A DNA stretch of 64,000 nucleotides from Aeromonas bivalvium (GCF_000819765.1 NZ_CDBT01000024.1:62001-126000), one strand, 5' to 3'. Shown: positions 1-9,951, counted from the first letter of the stretch. A program made the numbers and translations. The notes: a model not told the origin generated them from the sequence alone.

Positions 1-2
1 TC

Positions 3-1289
3 GAGCGCCAGACCATGATTGGCCTGGGAGACAACGAGGCCCGCCTGGCCGAGCTCCATGACGCCCAGCAGGCCTGTACCCTGGCCCTGGCCGAGCAGGA
101 GGCCCGCTGGCAGCAACAGCAGAGCCTGGTGCAGGAGATAGTGGCGCTGCGGGCCAGCCTGCTGGCGAGCCAGCAGGCGGCGAGTCAGGAGAACCTGGAT
201 CTGGCCGAGATGGATCCCCAGGTCGCCATCGCCCGTCTCAATCAGCTCGATGGCGAGCTCGGTGCCCTGCAACAGGGGGCCGTGCTGGTGTCCGCCCACG
301 TCGACAAGACCCAGATTGCCGCCGTCATTGCCGAGTGGACCGGGGTGCCCCTCAACCGCATCTCCCAGGACGAGCTGGACGTGGTCACCCGCCTGCCCGA
401 TTTTCTCGGCAACACCATCAAGGGGCAGGGGGTCGCCGTCGCGCACCTGCACAAGCACCTGCTCACCGCCCGTGCCGATCTGCGTCGCCCGGGTCGCCCC
501 CTTGGCGCCTTCCTGCTGGTGGGGCCAAGCGGGGTCGGCAAGACAGAAACCGTGTTGCAGATTGCCGATCTTATGTTCGGGGGTCGCCAGTACCTGACCA
601 CCATCAACATGTCCGAGTACCAGGAAAAACACACCGTCTCCCGTCTCATCGGCTCGCCCCCCGGCTATGTCGGCTTTGGCGAGGGTGGGGTACTGACCGA
701 GGCCATCCGTCAGAAACCCTATTCGGTGGTGCTGCTGGACGAGGTGGAAAAAGCCCACCCGGACGTGCTCAACCTCTTCTACCAGGCCTTTGACAAGGGG
801 GAGCTGGCGGACGGGGAAGGACGCATCATCGACTGCAAGAACGTGGTCTTCTTCCTCACCTCCAACCTGGGCTTCCAGACCATAGTGGACAATGCCGAGC
901 GACCCGATGTGCTGCTCGATGCCCTCTACCCCGAGCTCGCCGCCTTTTTCAAGCCGGCCCTGCTGGCACGGATGGAGGTGATCCCCTATCTGCCGCTCGG
1001 TCACGATACCCTGGTGCAGATTGTCGGCGGCAAGCTCGAACGGCTGGTCAAGCTGCTCAAGACCCGTTTCGGCGCCGAGGTGGTGCTGGAGTCCGAGGTG
1101 GCCGAGGAGATATTGCGCCGCGCCAATCGCAGCGAGAACGGCGCCCGCATGCTCGAATCCGTCATCGACGGCGCCCTGTTGCCGCCGGTCTCGCTGCAAT
1201 TGCTGCAACGACTCGCCGCGGGCCAGGCCATCAGCCGGGTCAGCTTCCGGGTCGAGCAGGGCGAGTTTGTCGCCGAGGTCGAGGGCTGA
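3..1289 (+). CDS. clpV: ClpV/TssH, T6SS sheath-disassembly ATPase (3' part)
   Basis: This is the C-terminal half of the AAA+ ATPase that extracts and recycles contracted VipA/VipB sheath. The window opens inside the gene; 428 codons remain of a family of about 860-890. Visible parts are the end of the middle coiled-coil region, rich in Ala/Gln/Glu, then the second AAA+ module with Walker A GPSGVGKTE (about nt 523-550) and Walker B VVLLDEVEKA (about nt 727-756), followed by the ClpB-type C-terminal small domain. The T6SS paralogue is chosen over ClpB because the next genes are vasH, vasI, tssA and tssM. It stops three bases before vasH, so the two are probably co-transcribed. Confidence 0.95.
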   Translation, partial: ERQTMIGLGDNEARLAELHDAQQACTLALAEQEARWQQQQSLVQEIVALRASLLASQQAASQENLDLAEMDPQVAIARLNQLDGELGALQQGAVLVSAHVDKTQIAAVIAEWTGVPLNRISQDELDVVTRLPDFLGNTIKGQGVAVAHLHKHLLTARADLRRPGRPLGAFLLVGPSGVGKTETVLQIADLMFGGRQYLTTINMSEYQEKHTVSRLIGSPPGYVGFGEGGVLTEAIRQKPYSVVLLDEVEKAHPDVLNLFYQAFDKGELADGEGRIIDCKNVVFFLTSNLGFQTIVDNAERPDVLLDALYPELAAFFKPALLARMEVIPYLPLGHDTLVQIVGGKLERLVKLLKTRFGAEVVLESEVAEEILRRANRSENGARMLESVIDGALLPPVSLQLLQRLAAGQAISRVSFRVEQGEFVAEVEG

Positions 1290-1292
1290 GCC

Positions 1293-2831
1293 ATGTTACA
1301 TGCCCTCGAGTTTGCCCTGGGTCTGACCCGAGCCCGCGATGAGCAGAGCCTGTGCGACTGGTGGCTGGCGGAGCTGGCGACCAGCTACCCGGCCAGCGGC
1401 ATGCTGCTGGCCATGCTGGATGTCAGCGGCCGCGAGCTGCATTGCCAGGGCCGGGTGCAGGGCCAGCCTGTGACCATGGTGCTGGGGGCGGACGACTTTG
1501 CCCATCCGCTCGCCTATGTGCTGCACAAGGCGCAGCCGCGCACCTGGGACTCTCTCTACGGCGGCGCCCGCATCGAACACCCTGGGTTTCGGCAGCTGCT
1601 GACCGCGATGGGCCAGGGGACCGGGCTCCATGCCATGCCCCTGGTCGATGGCGGCGGCAAGCCCTTCGCCGTGCTGGCCCTGCTCGATGAGGGGGCTCGG
1701 CTGCAAGCCTGGCAGGATGAGCCCTGCCTCGGCGCCCTGGCCCAGCTGTTTTGCAACCAGCTGACCCTGATCCGCGAACTGGGACGCAGCCGCCGGGATC
1801 AATCCGTGCTGCGGGACTCCCTGCGCCAGATCAAGGGGGAAGGCCAGCGCCAGCGGCTGCACGAACAACTGCTCGACGAGCGGCTGATCGGCCAGTCGGC
1901 GGCGATCCGCGGCCTGCGCCAGCAGATCCATCAGGCGGGTCAGCACAGGCTGACCGTGCTGATCCAGGGGGAGACGGGCAGCGGCAAGGAGGTGGTCGCC
2001 CGCCTGGTACACCAGTGCTCGGATCGGGCCGACAAGCCCTTCGTGGCCATCAACTGCGGCGCCATCCCGGAGAACCTGATCGAAAGCGAGCTGTTTGGCT
2101 ACCTGAAGGGGGCCTTCTCCGGCGCCCAGCACAACAAGGCCGGCCTGGTGGCCCAGGCCCATGGCGGCACCCTGTTCCTCGACGAGGTGGGGGACATGCC
2201 CGCAGCCATGCAGGTCAAGCTGCTGCGGGTGCTGGAGACCCACGCCTATCGCCCCCTGGGGGGCGAGAAGGAGTGTCACTCCGATTTTCGGCTCATCGCC
2301 GCCACCCATCAGCCCCTGACCCGTCAGGTGGAGGAGGGGGTCTTTCGCAGCGATCTCTACCACCGCCTCTGCCAGTGCCTGCTGCACATAGCGCCCCTGC
2401 GCGAGCGCAGCGAGGACATAGCGCCCCTGTGCCAGCACTTCCTGGCCCAGTTCGGGGCCGCCGATGGCAAGGGGCCGGGCAAGTTGCAGGCCGGCTTCCT
2501 GCGCCAGCTGCAGGGGTACGACTTCCCGGGCAACGTGCGCGAGCTGCGCAACCTGCTGGAGGTGGCCTGCGCCCATACCCGGGCCGGGGAGGAGATAGGG
2601 CTGGAGGCGCTGCCCCCCGAGCTGCAAAACCGGGTCTGCGCCACCCTGCCTGACCTGCTCGATGACTACAACCATATCCGGGACCTGCGCATGGCCATGC
2701 AGAAATACGAGGCCTCGGTGATCGAGGCGCGCCTGCGCCACTACCAGGGCAATCGCCTGCTGGTGGCCCAGAGCCTGAATATTCCCAAACGAACCCTGGA
2801 TCACAAGTGCCAGAAGCTGGAGGTGAACTGA
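1293..2831 (+). CDS. vasH: VasH, sigma54-dependent T6SS activator
   Basis: A 512-residue bacterial enhancer-binding protein that, in Vibrio and Aeromonas, drives sigma54 transcription of T6SS genes (known for the family). Residues 1-170 form a GAF-like sensor region. The central AAA+ domain has Walker A GETGSGKE near residue 226 and a Walker B-like LFLDEVGDM. The sigma54-contacting loop reads GAFSGA (near residue 273) instead of the usual GAFTGA, a conservative Thr-to-Ser change. The last 45 residues look like a Fis-type helix-turn-helix. Its TGA overlaps the vasI ATG (TGATG), so translation is coupled. Confidence 0.95.
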   Translation: MLHALEFALGLTRARDEQSLCDWWLAELATSYPASGMLLAMLDVSGRELHCQGRVQGQPVTMVLGADDFAHPLAYVLHKAQPRTWDSLYGGARIEHPGFRQLLTAMGQGTGLHAMPLVDGGGKPFAVLALLDEGARLQAWQDEPCLGALAQLFCNQLTLIRELGRSRRDQSVLRDSLRQIKGEGQRQRLHEQLLDERLIGQSAAIRGLRQQIHQAGQHRLTVLIQGETGSGKEVVARLVHQCSDRADKPFVAINCGAIPENLIESELFGYLKGAFSGAQHNKAGLVAQAHGGTLFLDEVGDMPAAMQVKLLRVLETHAYRPLGGEKECHSDFRLIAATHQPLTRQVEEGVFRSDLYHRLCQCLLHIAPLRERSEDIAPLCQHFLAQFGAADGKGPGKLQAGFLRQLQGYDFPGNVRELRNLLEVACAHTRAGEEIGLEALPPELQNRVCATLPDLLDDYNHIRDLRMAMQKYEASVIEARLRHYQGNRLLVAQSLNIPKRTLDHKCQKLEVN

Positions 2832-3433
2832 TGTCACTTAGCCTGATCCCGCTGCTGCTGGCCAGCGTCACCCAGGGCGATGCCCTGGCTCCCCAGCTGC
2901 AACAGTGCCGCGCCGAGCCCTCTCCCCTGGTGCGATTGGCCTGCTATGACGCCATCGGCGCCGAGACGGCGTCCCAGGTCGAGCCGGTGCAACAATCCCG
3001 GCTCTGGCAGGAAATCTGGCGCCAGGAGCAGGGGCGCACCGCCCAGGATGCGCCTTTTCTGCTCGGCCGGGAGGAGGGACAAACCGGGGAGCAGGCGGCG
3101 CTGCTGCTCACCCGACCCGCCCTGCGTGGTGCCACCCTGGCCATCGCCTGTCGCGACAACATCACCAGTCTGCGCCTGCGGCTGGACGAGCCCTGGGTGG
3201 GCAACCGGGTCGAGACCCGGCTCGACGGCGCGCTGCGCCAGGGCAACTGGTTCGTACGCGAGCAGGGGCTGCTGCTGGAGTACGGCCGCGGCCTGCCCGC
3301 CATCGAGGAGCTCAAGGCCTGGACGGGGCATCGTCAGTTGACCCTGACCGCCCCCAGGGGGCGGGCGTTGCAATTTGATCTGGGGGGGCTGGGGCAAGCC
3401 CTGTCCCCCTTGCGTCAACAGTGTCGCTGGTAG
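2831..3433 (+). CDS. vasI: VasI/TagO family T6SS-associated protein
   Basis: A 200-residue protein of the VCA0118 (VasI) family, accessory to the T6SS; its biochemical role is not settled. The start is the ATG overlapping the vasH stop (TGATG); an upstream in-frame ATG lies inside vasH and is less likely. The first 20 residues are hydrophobic and end in an Ala-rich stretch like a signal peptide, so a periplasmic location is inferred. The N-terminal motif CRAEPSPLVRLACYD, with two cysteines, is typical of the family. Position between vasH and tssA matches the Vibrio cholerae order. Confidence 0.85.
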   Translation: MSLSLIPLLLASVTQGDALAPQLQQCRAEPSPLVRLACYDAIGAETASQVEPVQQSRLWQEIWRQEQGRTAQDAPFLLGREEGQTGEQAALLLTRPALRGATLAIACRDNITSLRLRLDEPWVGNRVETRLDGALRQGNWFVREQGLLLEYGRGLPAIEELKAWTGHRQLTLTAPRGRALQFDLGGLGQALSPLRQQCRW

Positions 3434-3441
3434 GAGAGAAG

Positions 3442-4854
3442 ATGAGTCATATGCACCCCTGGTGTCATCGGCTCCTGACCGAGCTGCCCGAGGATCGCAT
3501 CGCGGCCCCGGTGCCGACAGACAATGGCAACTGGGACTATGTCGAAACCGAGTTGGTCAAGCTGGGCTCCCTGGCCCACAGCCAGGTCAATCTGGACGAG
3601 GTGGCCGAACGCTGCCTGCAACTGTTTGAGCGGCACACCAAGGACATGCGGGTGCTTGCCCAGTTGCTGCGTTGCCTGCAACACCCGGCCAAGATTGTTC
3701 CGTTCGGTACCGCTCTGGCCCTGCTCGAGGCCTGGCTGGGTGCCTATTGGCAGCAGGCCTGGCCTCACAATCCGGTGCAGAAGCAGCGGTTGATGGTGCA
3801 GATCGTCAAGCGGTTCGAGGCGGCGGCGCAGCGCAGCTGCGAGACGGCCAGCGCCGGTGAGCTGAACCAGCTGCTCAGCCGCTGGGACAGCCTGGATACC
3901 CGCTGGCTTGCCCTGTGCCCCGACAAGGGGGAGACACTGGCGAGCCTGGGCAGTGCCCTGCGCCGCGCCCAATCCCGTCAGGCGGCCCAGCAACAGGCCG
4001 ACGGAGGAGAGTCCGCGTCCACGCCCGTCGCGGCGACGGCCCCAGGCGATACCGGGAGCATGGGCCTGACCCCCACCCCGGCTGCGAGCGCCCCCCTCGA
4101 GGTCGACAGCAGCAATGACAGGGCCTGGCGTCAGACCCAGCTCAAGGTGGCCGAACTGCTCATCGAGCGCCAGCCCGAGGCGGCGGTGGGCTACCGGCTG
4201 CGCCGTCACGCCATCTGGTCCGGGATCGTCACGGCGCCCCAGGGGGGCGCCAAGGGCAAGACCCAGCTCGCCCCCGTCTCCCCCGACATGGTGGATGAGT
4301 ACCGCGCCGCCATGACAGAGCCGAGCCAGGCGCTCTGGCAACGGGTGGAGCAGAGCCTGACCCTGGCACCCTACTGGCTGGAGGGGCATCTGCTCTCCTG
4401 GGAACTGGCCCGGGCCCTGGGCTTTGGCGCCGTGGCCCAGGCCATCCGGGAGGAGGCCCAGGCCCTGCTGGCCCGCCTGCCCGCCCTCAAGGATCTCGCC
4501 TTCAGCGACGGCACCCCCTTCCTGGGCAGCGCCTGTGTCAGCTGGTTGCAGCAGGAGCGCAGCGGGGCAGGGGAGGGAAACCTGGAGGCGCAGGCTGAGG
4601 CCAGTCTGGCCGAGGGCGGCCTGGGCGCGGCCCTGCAACGGCTCGAGGAGCAGATGCAGGGGCTGAGCGAACCCAGATCCCGCTTCTATGCCGAGCTGGT
4701 ACAGGCGGATCTGCTGGCTCAGGCCGGCATGGCGAGCCTGGCGCGGCAACATTATCAGCACCTGTGGCAAACCACGGTTCGACTGGGTCTGGCCCAGTGG
4801 GAACCAAGCCTGGTCGGTCGCCTGGAACAGTACGCGACCCCCGGGTCGAAATGA
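3442..4854 (+). CDS. tssA: TssA (VasJ), T6SS tail-assembly cap protein
   Basis: A 470-residue TssA protein of the VCA0119 class, which primes baseplate-tube-sheath assembly and caps the growing tail. The N-terminal ImpA_N region spans roughly residues 10-130, a low-complexity Ala/Pro linker sits near 185-230, and an Ala/Leu-rich helical C-terminus follows. The ATG at 3442 is preferred because GGAGAG lies five bases upstream; a GTG at 3421 would overlap vasI and has no ribosome site. The gap to tssM is about 30 nt. Paralogue vasL, with the same N-terminal domain, lies after tssM. Confidence 0.9.
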   Translation: MSHMHPWCHRLLTELPEDRIAAPVPTDNGNWDYVETELVKLGSLAHSQVNLDEVAERCLQLFERHTKDMRVLAQLLRCLQHPAKIVPFGTALALLEAWLGAYWQQAWPHNPVQKQRLMVQIVKRFEAAAQRSCETASAGELNQLLSRWDSLDTRWLALCPDKGETLASLGSALRRAQSRQAAQQQADGGESASTPVAATAPGDTGSMGLTPTPAASAPLEVDSSNDRAWRQTQLKVAELLIERQPEAAVGYRLRRHAIWSGIVTAPQGGAKGKTQLAPVSPDMVDEYRAAMTEPSQALWQRVEQSLTLAPYWLEGHLLSWELARALGFGAVAQAIREEAQALLARLPALKDLAFSDGTPFLGSACVSWLQQERSGAGEGNLEAQAEASLAEGGLGAALQRLEEQMQGLSEPRSRFYAELVQADLLAQAGMASLARQHYQHLWQTTVRLGLAQWEPSLVGRLEQYATPGSK

Positions 4855-4884
4855 GTCATCGAGTCGGAGTTGAAACACAATCCT

Positions 4885-7800
4885 ATGTTCAAGACCCTGT
4901 TTAGTTTTTTACGGCAACAGCTGCCCAAGCTCAAACCCTCCTGGACCCTGTTGGGGGGACTGGTGTGGGTGGTCGTGCTGATCCTGGCCTGGTGGCTCGG
5001 CCCCCGTCTGACCCTGGCGCAGAGCCAGCCGCTGGCTTCCGTCTGGGGCCGGGTGGTGTTCACCCTGCTCTGGCTCTGGCTGGCACTGGGCATCCTGGCC
5101 TGGCGCCTCTACCAGGGGCTCAAGCGTGAGCGTCTGGCCCGCGAGCAGGAGGTGGTGCTGGAGCAGGATCCGGCCCAGGCCCTGGTCGACAGCCAGCAGC
5201 GCTTCCTCGACCGCTGGCTGGCGACCCTGCGCCAGCATCTGGGCAAGCAGGCGCTCTACGCCATGCCCTGGTATCTGGTGCTGGGACTGCCCGGCAGCGG
5301 CAAGAGCAGCCTGATCCACAGGGCCAATCCGGCCAACAAGCTCAACCCCAGGCTGGACGGTGAGCTGCGCGATGAAGCCCAGGATCAGCAGATCGACTGC
5401 TGGCTCGGCGAACAGGCGGTGATGCTGGATCCCGATGGTCAGCTGTTTGCCGAGCCCAGAGGGGATGAGGGGCACTCGGCGGCGCAGCGGCGCTGGCACC
5501 ATCTGCTTGGCTGGCTGCGGGACAATCGGGGTCGCCAACCCCTCAACGGCCTGGTGCTGACGGTGGATCTTGCCTGGCTGTCCCAGGCCAGCGTCTCCGA
5601 GCGCAAGGCCTATGCCCAGCTGATGCGCGCCCGTCTGCAGGAGCTGGTGGGCACTCTCAATACCCGGCTGCCGCTCTATGTGGCCTTCACCAAGCTGGAT
5701 CTGCTGCACGGCTTCGACGCCGCCTTCGAGGCGATGGACAAGGAGGCCCGCGAGGCCGTGCTCGGGGTCACTTTCGGGCCGGACAGCAGCCAGGGCAAGG
5801 AGTGGCTGACAGAGCTCGCGCAGTTCTGGGATCAGTGGCTGGCCAATCTCAACGACAACCTGCCCGAGATGCTGCTGGCCGGTCACGGGGACAGGCAACG
5901 CAACGCCCTGTTCGCCTTCGTGCGCCAGCTGGCGGGGCTCAAGGACTATGTCACCGCCCTGCTGGACGAGACCCTGGCCCCTCTGGAAGAGGGCAAGCCC
6001 ATCCTGGTGCGCGGCGTGTATCTGAGCTCCGTCTACCAGCAAGGGGTGCCGTTTGATGCGTTCGCCCAGGCCTCGGCCCGTCGTTATCAGTTGCCGGACC
6101 CCATCTACTCCTCCCTGCGGGGCGAGTCGACCACCTACTTCGTGCGCAACCTGTTTGCCTCCATCATTTTCCCCGAGGCGCATCTGGCCGGGGAGAACCG
6201 GCTGCACACCCTCTATCGTCGTCGTCGCATGGCCTTCGGGGTGGGGGGGATAGCCCTGGTGTGCGCCGGTCTCATCGGGGGCTGGCACTACTACTATCGG
6301 GTCAACGAGGCGGCGGGCCAGGTGGTGCTGGCCAAGGCCCAGGACTTCATGGATACCCGGGATCTGGGGGGCCAGGATGGGTTTGGCTTCAATCAACTGC
6401 CCAGGCTCAACCTGATCCGCGAGGCAACCCTGTCGTTTGGCAACTACCGGGAGCGTTCGCCCCTGCTGGCGGATCTGGGACTCTACCAGGGGGACGAGAT
6501 AGGCCCCTATGTGGAGGGCTCCTACCTGCAGCTGCTGCGACTGCGTTTCCTGCCCGCCCTGATGGCGGGACTGAAAGAGGATCTCGAGCAGGCTCCGGCG
6601 GGCAGCGAGGAGAAGTTTGCCATCCTGCGGGTGATGCGGATGATCGACGATGCCTCGGGTCGCGACAAGGCCCAGGTGGAGCAGTTCATGGCGAGCCGCT
6701 GGCAGCGGGCCTTCCCGGGGCAGGGACAGGCTCAGGATCAGTTGATGGGGCACCTGGATTATGCCCTGGACCACACCAACTGGCATGGCAGCCGCCAGCA
6801 GAAGGATCAGGCGGCCATCACGGCCTTCGTGCCGTTCCAGCAAGCGGTCTACGGCGCCCAGCGCGAGCTTGGCAAGCTGCCCCTCTATCAGCGGGTCTAT
6901 CAGAATCTGGTGCTCAAGGCCGACGAGACCCTGGCGCCGGATCTCGATATCCGCGACGAGGTGGGTCCCACCTTCGACAATGTGTTCGTGCTGCGCGACG
7001 AACAGCGGGGCCAGGTACCCAGGCTGCTCACTTATCCGGGGTTTAGCACCTTCTTCCTCAAGCAGGATGCCTCCCTCATCGACCTGACCGCCACCGACGC
7101 CTGGGTGCTGGGCCAGCGCAAGCATACCCGGCTGAGCGAGGCGGACAGGAATGAGATCACCCGCCAGGTCAACGATCGTTACGTCACCAACTATGTGGGC
7201 CAGTGGCAGAACCTGCTGACCAACCTGGATGTGCAGCCGCTGCAAAACCCGCAGCAGGCGCTGGATGTGCTGGGGGCCATCACGGGCAACGATCAGCCGT
7301 TCCAGCGGGTCATCGCCACCCTGGACGACAACACCCGCATTCGCCAGTTGTCGGACAAGGAGGGGGATCCTGCCCAGGCCATCTCGGCCCGGATCGGCCG
7401 TCCTTTCCTGGCTACCAATGCCGTGCTGAGCGGCCGTGGCGAGCAGGGACCGCTCATCTCCGAGGTGACCCAGAAGATCACCGACTTGCAGCACTATCTG
7501 GATCTGATCGTCAACGCCACGGATCCGGGCCAGGCAGCGCTCAAGGCGGTGCAGATGCGCCTGACCAACAAGTACGCCGATCCTGTGTTCGCCCTGCAGC
7601 AGTACGCCAGCGGCCTGCCCATGCCGCTGGATCGCTGGGTCGGTCAGCTGGCCGAAGACAGCTCCCGCCTGGTGGTGGACTTGGCCATGTCCTCCCTCAA
7701 CCAGGAGTGGCAGAACCGGGTCGTCACCCCGTTCAACACAGAGCTGGCGGGACGCTATCCGTTCAATCCGGCCTCGGCCAAGGATGCTCCTCTCTCCGAG

Positions 7801-8379
7801 CTGGAGCGCTTCTTTGCCCCCGGCGGCACCCTGGACAGCTTCTACCAGAGCAACCTCAAGCCCATGGTGGAGAGCGGCATGATGGACGGGGACTATGGCT
7901 CGCCGGTGCAGGCCGAGCTGCTCAAGCAGCTGGAGCGGGCCGCGCGCATTCGCCAGACCTTCTTCACCCCCAAGGGCAACCTGGAAGTGCAGTTTGTGCT
8001 CGAGCCCATCGAGCTGACCGCCAACAAGCGGCGCAGCGTGCTCAACCTGGACGGCCAGTTGCTCGAATACGCCCACGGCCGACGGGGCAAGGTGCCGCTG
8101 GTGTGGCCCAACACCATGCGTGACGGGGCCGAGAGCAAGATCACCCTGGTGCCCGCCGCACCGGATCGCTCACCGCGCAGCGAGGGCTTCGTCGGGCCCT
8201 GGGCCATGTTCCGCCTGATGGACAAGGGGGTGCTGACCCAGGTGAAGGAGGCCGCCTTCGACGTGCGCTTCCCGGTGGATCAGGGGGCCATGACCTATCG
8301 GGTCTATACGGACGCCTCCCACAACCCCTTTGCCGGCGGCCTGTTCAGCCAGTTCCGCCTGCCGGAATCCCTTTACTGA
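4885..8379 (+). CDS. tssM: TssM (VasK/IcmF), T6SS inner-membrane core
   Basis: A 1164-residue IcmF-family protein, the inner-membrane to periplasm pillar of the TssJLM complex. Two N-terminal hydrophobic helices (about residues 18-36 and 52-75) precede a cytoplasmic GTPase-like domain with Walker A GLPGSGKSSLI near residue 133. A third helix near residues 450-470 leads into a long periplasmic part ending in a conserved beta-rich C-terminal domain. The ATG at 4885 is chosen; a TTG at 4870 directly abuts a GGAG and is less likely. Length and order agree with Vibrio VasK. Large antisense open frames here are codon-bias shadows. Confidence 0.95.
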   Translation: MFKTLFSFLRQQLPKLKPSWTLLGGLVWVVVLILAWWLGPRLTLAQSQPLASVWGRVVFTLLWLWLALGILAWRLYQGLKRERLAREQEVVLEQDPAQALVDSQQRFLDRWLATLRQHLGKQALYAMPWYLVLGLPGSGKSSLIHRANPANKLNPRLDGELRDEAQDQQIDCWLGEQAVMLDPDGQLFAEPRGDEGHSAAQRRWHHLLGWLRDNRGRQPLNGLVLTVDLAWLSQASVSERKAYAQLMRARLQELVGTLNTRLPLYVAFTKLDLLHGFDAAFEAMDKEAREAVLGVTFGPDSSQGKEWLTELAQFWDQWLANLNDNLPEMLLAGHGDRQRNALFAFVRQLAGLKDYVTALLDETLAPLEEGKPILVRGVYLSSVYQQGVPFDAFAQASARRYQLPDPIYSSLRGESTTYFVRNLFASIIFPEAHLAGENRLHTLYRRRRMAFGVGGIALVCAGLIGGWHYYYRVNEAAGQVVLAKAQDFMDTRDLGGQDGFGFNQLPRLNLIREATLSFGNYRERSPLLADLGLYQGDEIGPYVEGSYLQLLRLRFLPALMAGLKEDLEQAPAGSEEKFAILRVMRMIDDASGRDKAQVEQFMASRWQRAFPGQGQAQDQLMGHLDYALDHTNWHGSRQQKDQAAITAFVPFQQAVYGAQRELGKLPLYQRVYQNLVLKADETLAPDLDIRDEVGPTFDNVFVLRDEQRGQVPRLLTYPGFSTFFLKQDASLIDLTATDAWVLGQRKHTRLSEADRNEITRQVNDRYVTNYVGQWQNLLTNLDVQPLQNPQQALDVLGAITGNDQPFQRVIATLDDNTRIRQLSDKEGDPAQAISARIGRPFLATNAVLSGRGEQGPLISEVTQKITDLQHYLDLIVNATDPGQAALKAVQMRLTNKYADPVFALQQYASGLPMPLDRWVGQLAEDSSRLVVDLAMSSLNQEWQNRVVTPFNTELAGRYPFNPASAKDAPLSELERFFAPGGTLDSFYQSNLKPMVESGMMDGDYGSPVQAELLKQLERAARIRQTFFTPKGNLEVQFVLEPIELTANKRRSVLNLDGQLLEYAHGRRGKVPLVWPNTMRDGAESKITLVPAAPDRSPRSEGFVGPWAMFRLMDKGVLTQVKEAAFDVRFPVDQGAMTYRVYTDASHNPFAGGLFSQFRLPESLY

Positions 8380-8385
8380 CAGGGG

Positions 8386-8432
8386 GGCTCCCCCGGGTGC
8401 GTGCCCGGGGAGAGCCACCCATGGAATCTTGA
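8386..8432 (+). promoter_or_regulatory. Hairpin and 4-codon mini-ORF before vasL
   Basis: The tssM-vasL gap folds into a strong GC hairpin (arms about 8386-8397 and 8404-8416, one bulge). Its 3' arm contains GGGGAGAG, the best ribosome site in the gap. That site is spaced for the ATG at 8421, which opens ATG GAA TCT TGA; the TGA ends at 8432, one base before the vasL ATG. Translational coupling through the mini-ORF is an inference. Confidence 0.5.
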
Positions 8433-8433
8433 T

Positions 8434-9903
8434 ATGCAAGACGCACAACAGGCACTGAAGATAGGTTCGGATCCCCGCATGCTGCCCGAGTACGAGGCGC
8501 TGCGGGCCGAAATCAACAAGCTGAGCCACGCCTCCCGCCCCGAGGTGGACTGGGCCAGGATCCACCGCCTGGCGAGCGAGATCTTCGATCGCCACGGGGT
8601 GGATCTGCAAACCGCCATCTACTTCGTGCTGGCCCGCTCCCGGTTGCAGGGGCTCAAGGGGTTCGCCGAGGGGTGCGAGTTCCTGGCAAACCTCATCGTC
8701 AGCCAGTGGCAGAGTTTCTGGCCCCCCGCCCATCAGGAGCGGGCCAGGGTCGAGATGCTGGACTGGTTCATCGCCCGCATCAGCCCCATCATCCGCGAAT
8801 ACCAGATAAGCCATGACGACAAGCGCCTCATCTACCGTTGCGAGAGGGCCCTGCAGCTCATCAGCGAGAAGCTGCACCATTGCGGGCTCAGCCGCATCCC
8901 CAGGGTCGAGAACCTGGTGCACTTCATCGAGGGATATACCCACCTGTTCGATGAGGCCGAGGTGGTCATCGTCTCGGACGAGGAGGGGAGCGCCCAGGAG
9001 ATGAACATACCGCCCATGGTCTTCTTTCAGGGGGAACAAGCCGCCCAGTCAGGCCCGGCGCCGACGGGGAGGGGGGATGGGCCCGTGCAGGGCAGCATTC
9101 TGGTGGGGCGAGAGCCCGGCAGCCTCAGGCCCACGGTGCTGAAGATAGAGACCAAGACCAAACGGCGTCCCGCCTGGCAGTGGTTTGCCGCCGGGGTGCT
9201 CTGCTGCGCCCTGCCTGCACTGGCGGTATGGGGCTGGCAGGAGAGTCAGCAGAGCCAGAGCCGGCAACAGCAGCAGGTCGCCAGCGAGCGTGAAGCCATG
9301 GTGGCGCGGCTGAAGCAACCGGCCCAGCCGCAGCCCCGCGGGCTGGACAGGGACGATATCCGCCAGGCGCGCATCGTGCTGGGGGAGCAGGCCCTGCAGG
9401 ATCTGGCCCCAGATCTGGTGGGCGACTACCAGCGCAAGCTGACCCAGCTCGAACAGATCTCTCCCCTCTACTGGTATGGGGTGGGGGACGAGCTCAATAC
9501 CTCCATGGCGCGGCTCTACCCGGAGACGGCCCAGGTCCAGGCCATGGCGCGCCAGTGGCAGGCGGCCCTGCAACGCCAGCGCGGCGATGCCGCATCGGCG
9601 CAGTCCCGCTACCTCGGGGTCAAGGGCGGCGTCGATGAGCTGCTGGCCACCCTGCTCGAGCTGGAGCGTCAGCGCAAGACGGTGACCATCTCCTACCTCA
9701 AGTCCCGCCTCTATGAAATTCAGCAGGACTTGCTGCTGGACGTGCCCCTCGAGGCCAGGCTGGCGACCCTGGAAGGGAAGGGGCAGGCGGCCCCGGCCCA
9801 GCTCAAGCTCATGGAAGATGAACTGAAATCCCTGGCCGTGCGCCTCTATCAATTGCAGGGCAGCCCCCTGTACCAAGACGGTGGCATCCTGCCCCCGGGT
9901 TGA
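8434..9903 (+). CDS. vasL: VasL, TssA-like T6SS protein with membrane anchor
   Basis: A 489-residue VasL-family protein. Residues 1-110 match the ImpA_N domain shared with TssA, and a single hydrophobic helix (about residues 250-270) precedes a charged, Gln-rich coiled C-terminal region. In Vibrio this class of membrane-attached TssA is thought to help stabilise the extended sheath. The ATG at 8434 is chosen because it begins MQDAQQALK; a GTG at 8401 lies inside a hairpin. It directly follows tssM as in V. cholerae VCA0120-VCA0121 and precedes the PAAR/VgrG effector module. Confidence 0.85.
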   Translation: MQDAQQALKIGSDPRMLPEYEALRAEINKLSHASRPEVDWARIHRLASEIFDRHGVDLQTAIYFVLARSRLQGLKGFAEGCEFLANLIVSQWQSFWPPAHQERARVEMLDWFIARISPIIREYQISHDDKRLIYRCERALQLISEKLHHCGLSRIPRVENLVHFIEGYTHLFDEAEVVIVSDEEGSAQEMNIPPMVFFQGEQAAQSGPAPTGRGDGPVQGSILVGREPGSLRPTVLKIETKTKRRPAWQWFAAGVLCCALPALAVWGWQESQQSQSRQQQQVASEREAMVARLKQPAQPQPRGLDRDDIRQARIVLGEQALQDLAPDLVGDYQRKLTQLEQISPLYWYGVGDELNTSMARLYPETAQVQAMARQWQAALQRQRGDAASAQSRYLGVKGGVDELLATLLELERQRKTVTISYLKSRLYEIQQDLLLDVPLEARLATLEGKGQAAPAQLKLMEDELKSLAVRLYQLQGSPLYQDGGILPPG

Positions 9904-9910
9904 ATTCCCG

Positions 9911-9934
9911 CCCATGCCGAGGTGTTGGCATGGG
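9911..9934 (+). repeat. Perfect 8-bp inverted repeat between vasL and PAAR gene
   Basis: CCCATGCC (9911-9918) and GGCATGGG (9927-9934) pair exactly around an 8-nt loop in the 48-nt gap after vasL. No T run follows, so this is more likely an intercistronic or processing hairpin than a terminator. It marks the border between structural T6SS genes and the effector module. Confidence 0.5.
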
Positions 9935-9951
9935 CGAACAAGGAGAATCAT

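Noticed and set aside
4909..8076. Very long open frame antisense to tssM (and similar ones opposite vasH, nrfE, mfd, lon and ppiD)
   Set aside because: High third-position GC creates open antisense frames; the translations are low-complexity, without domains or ribosome sites.
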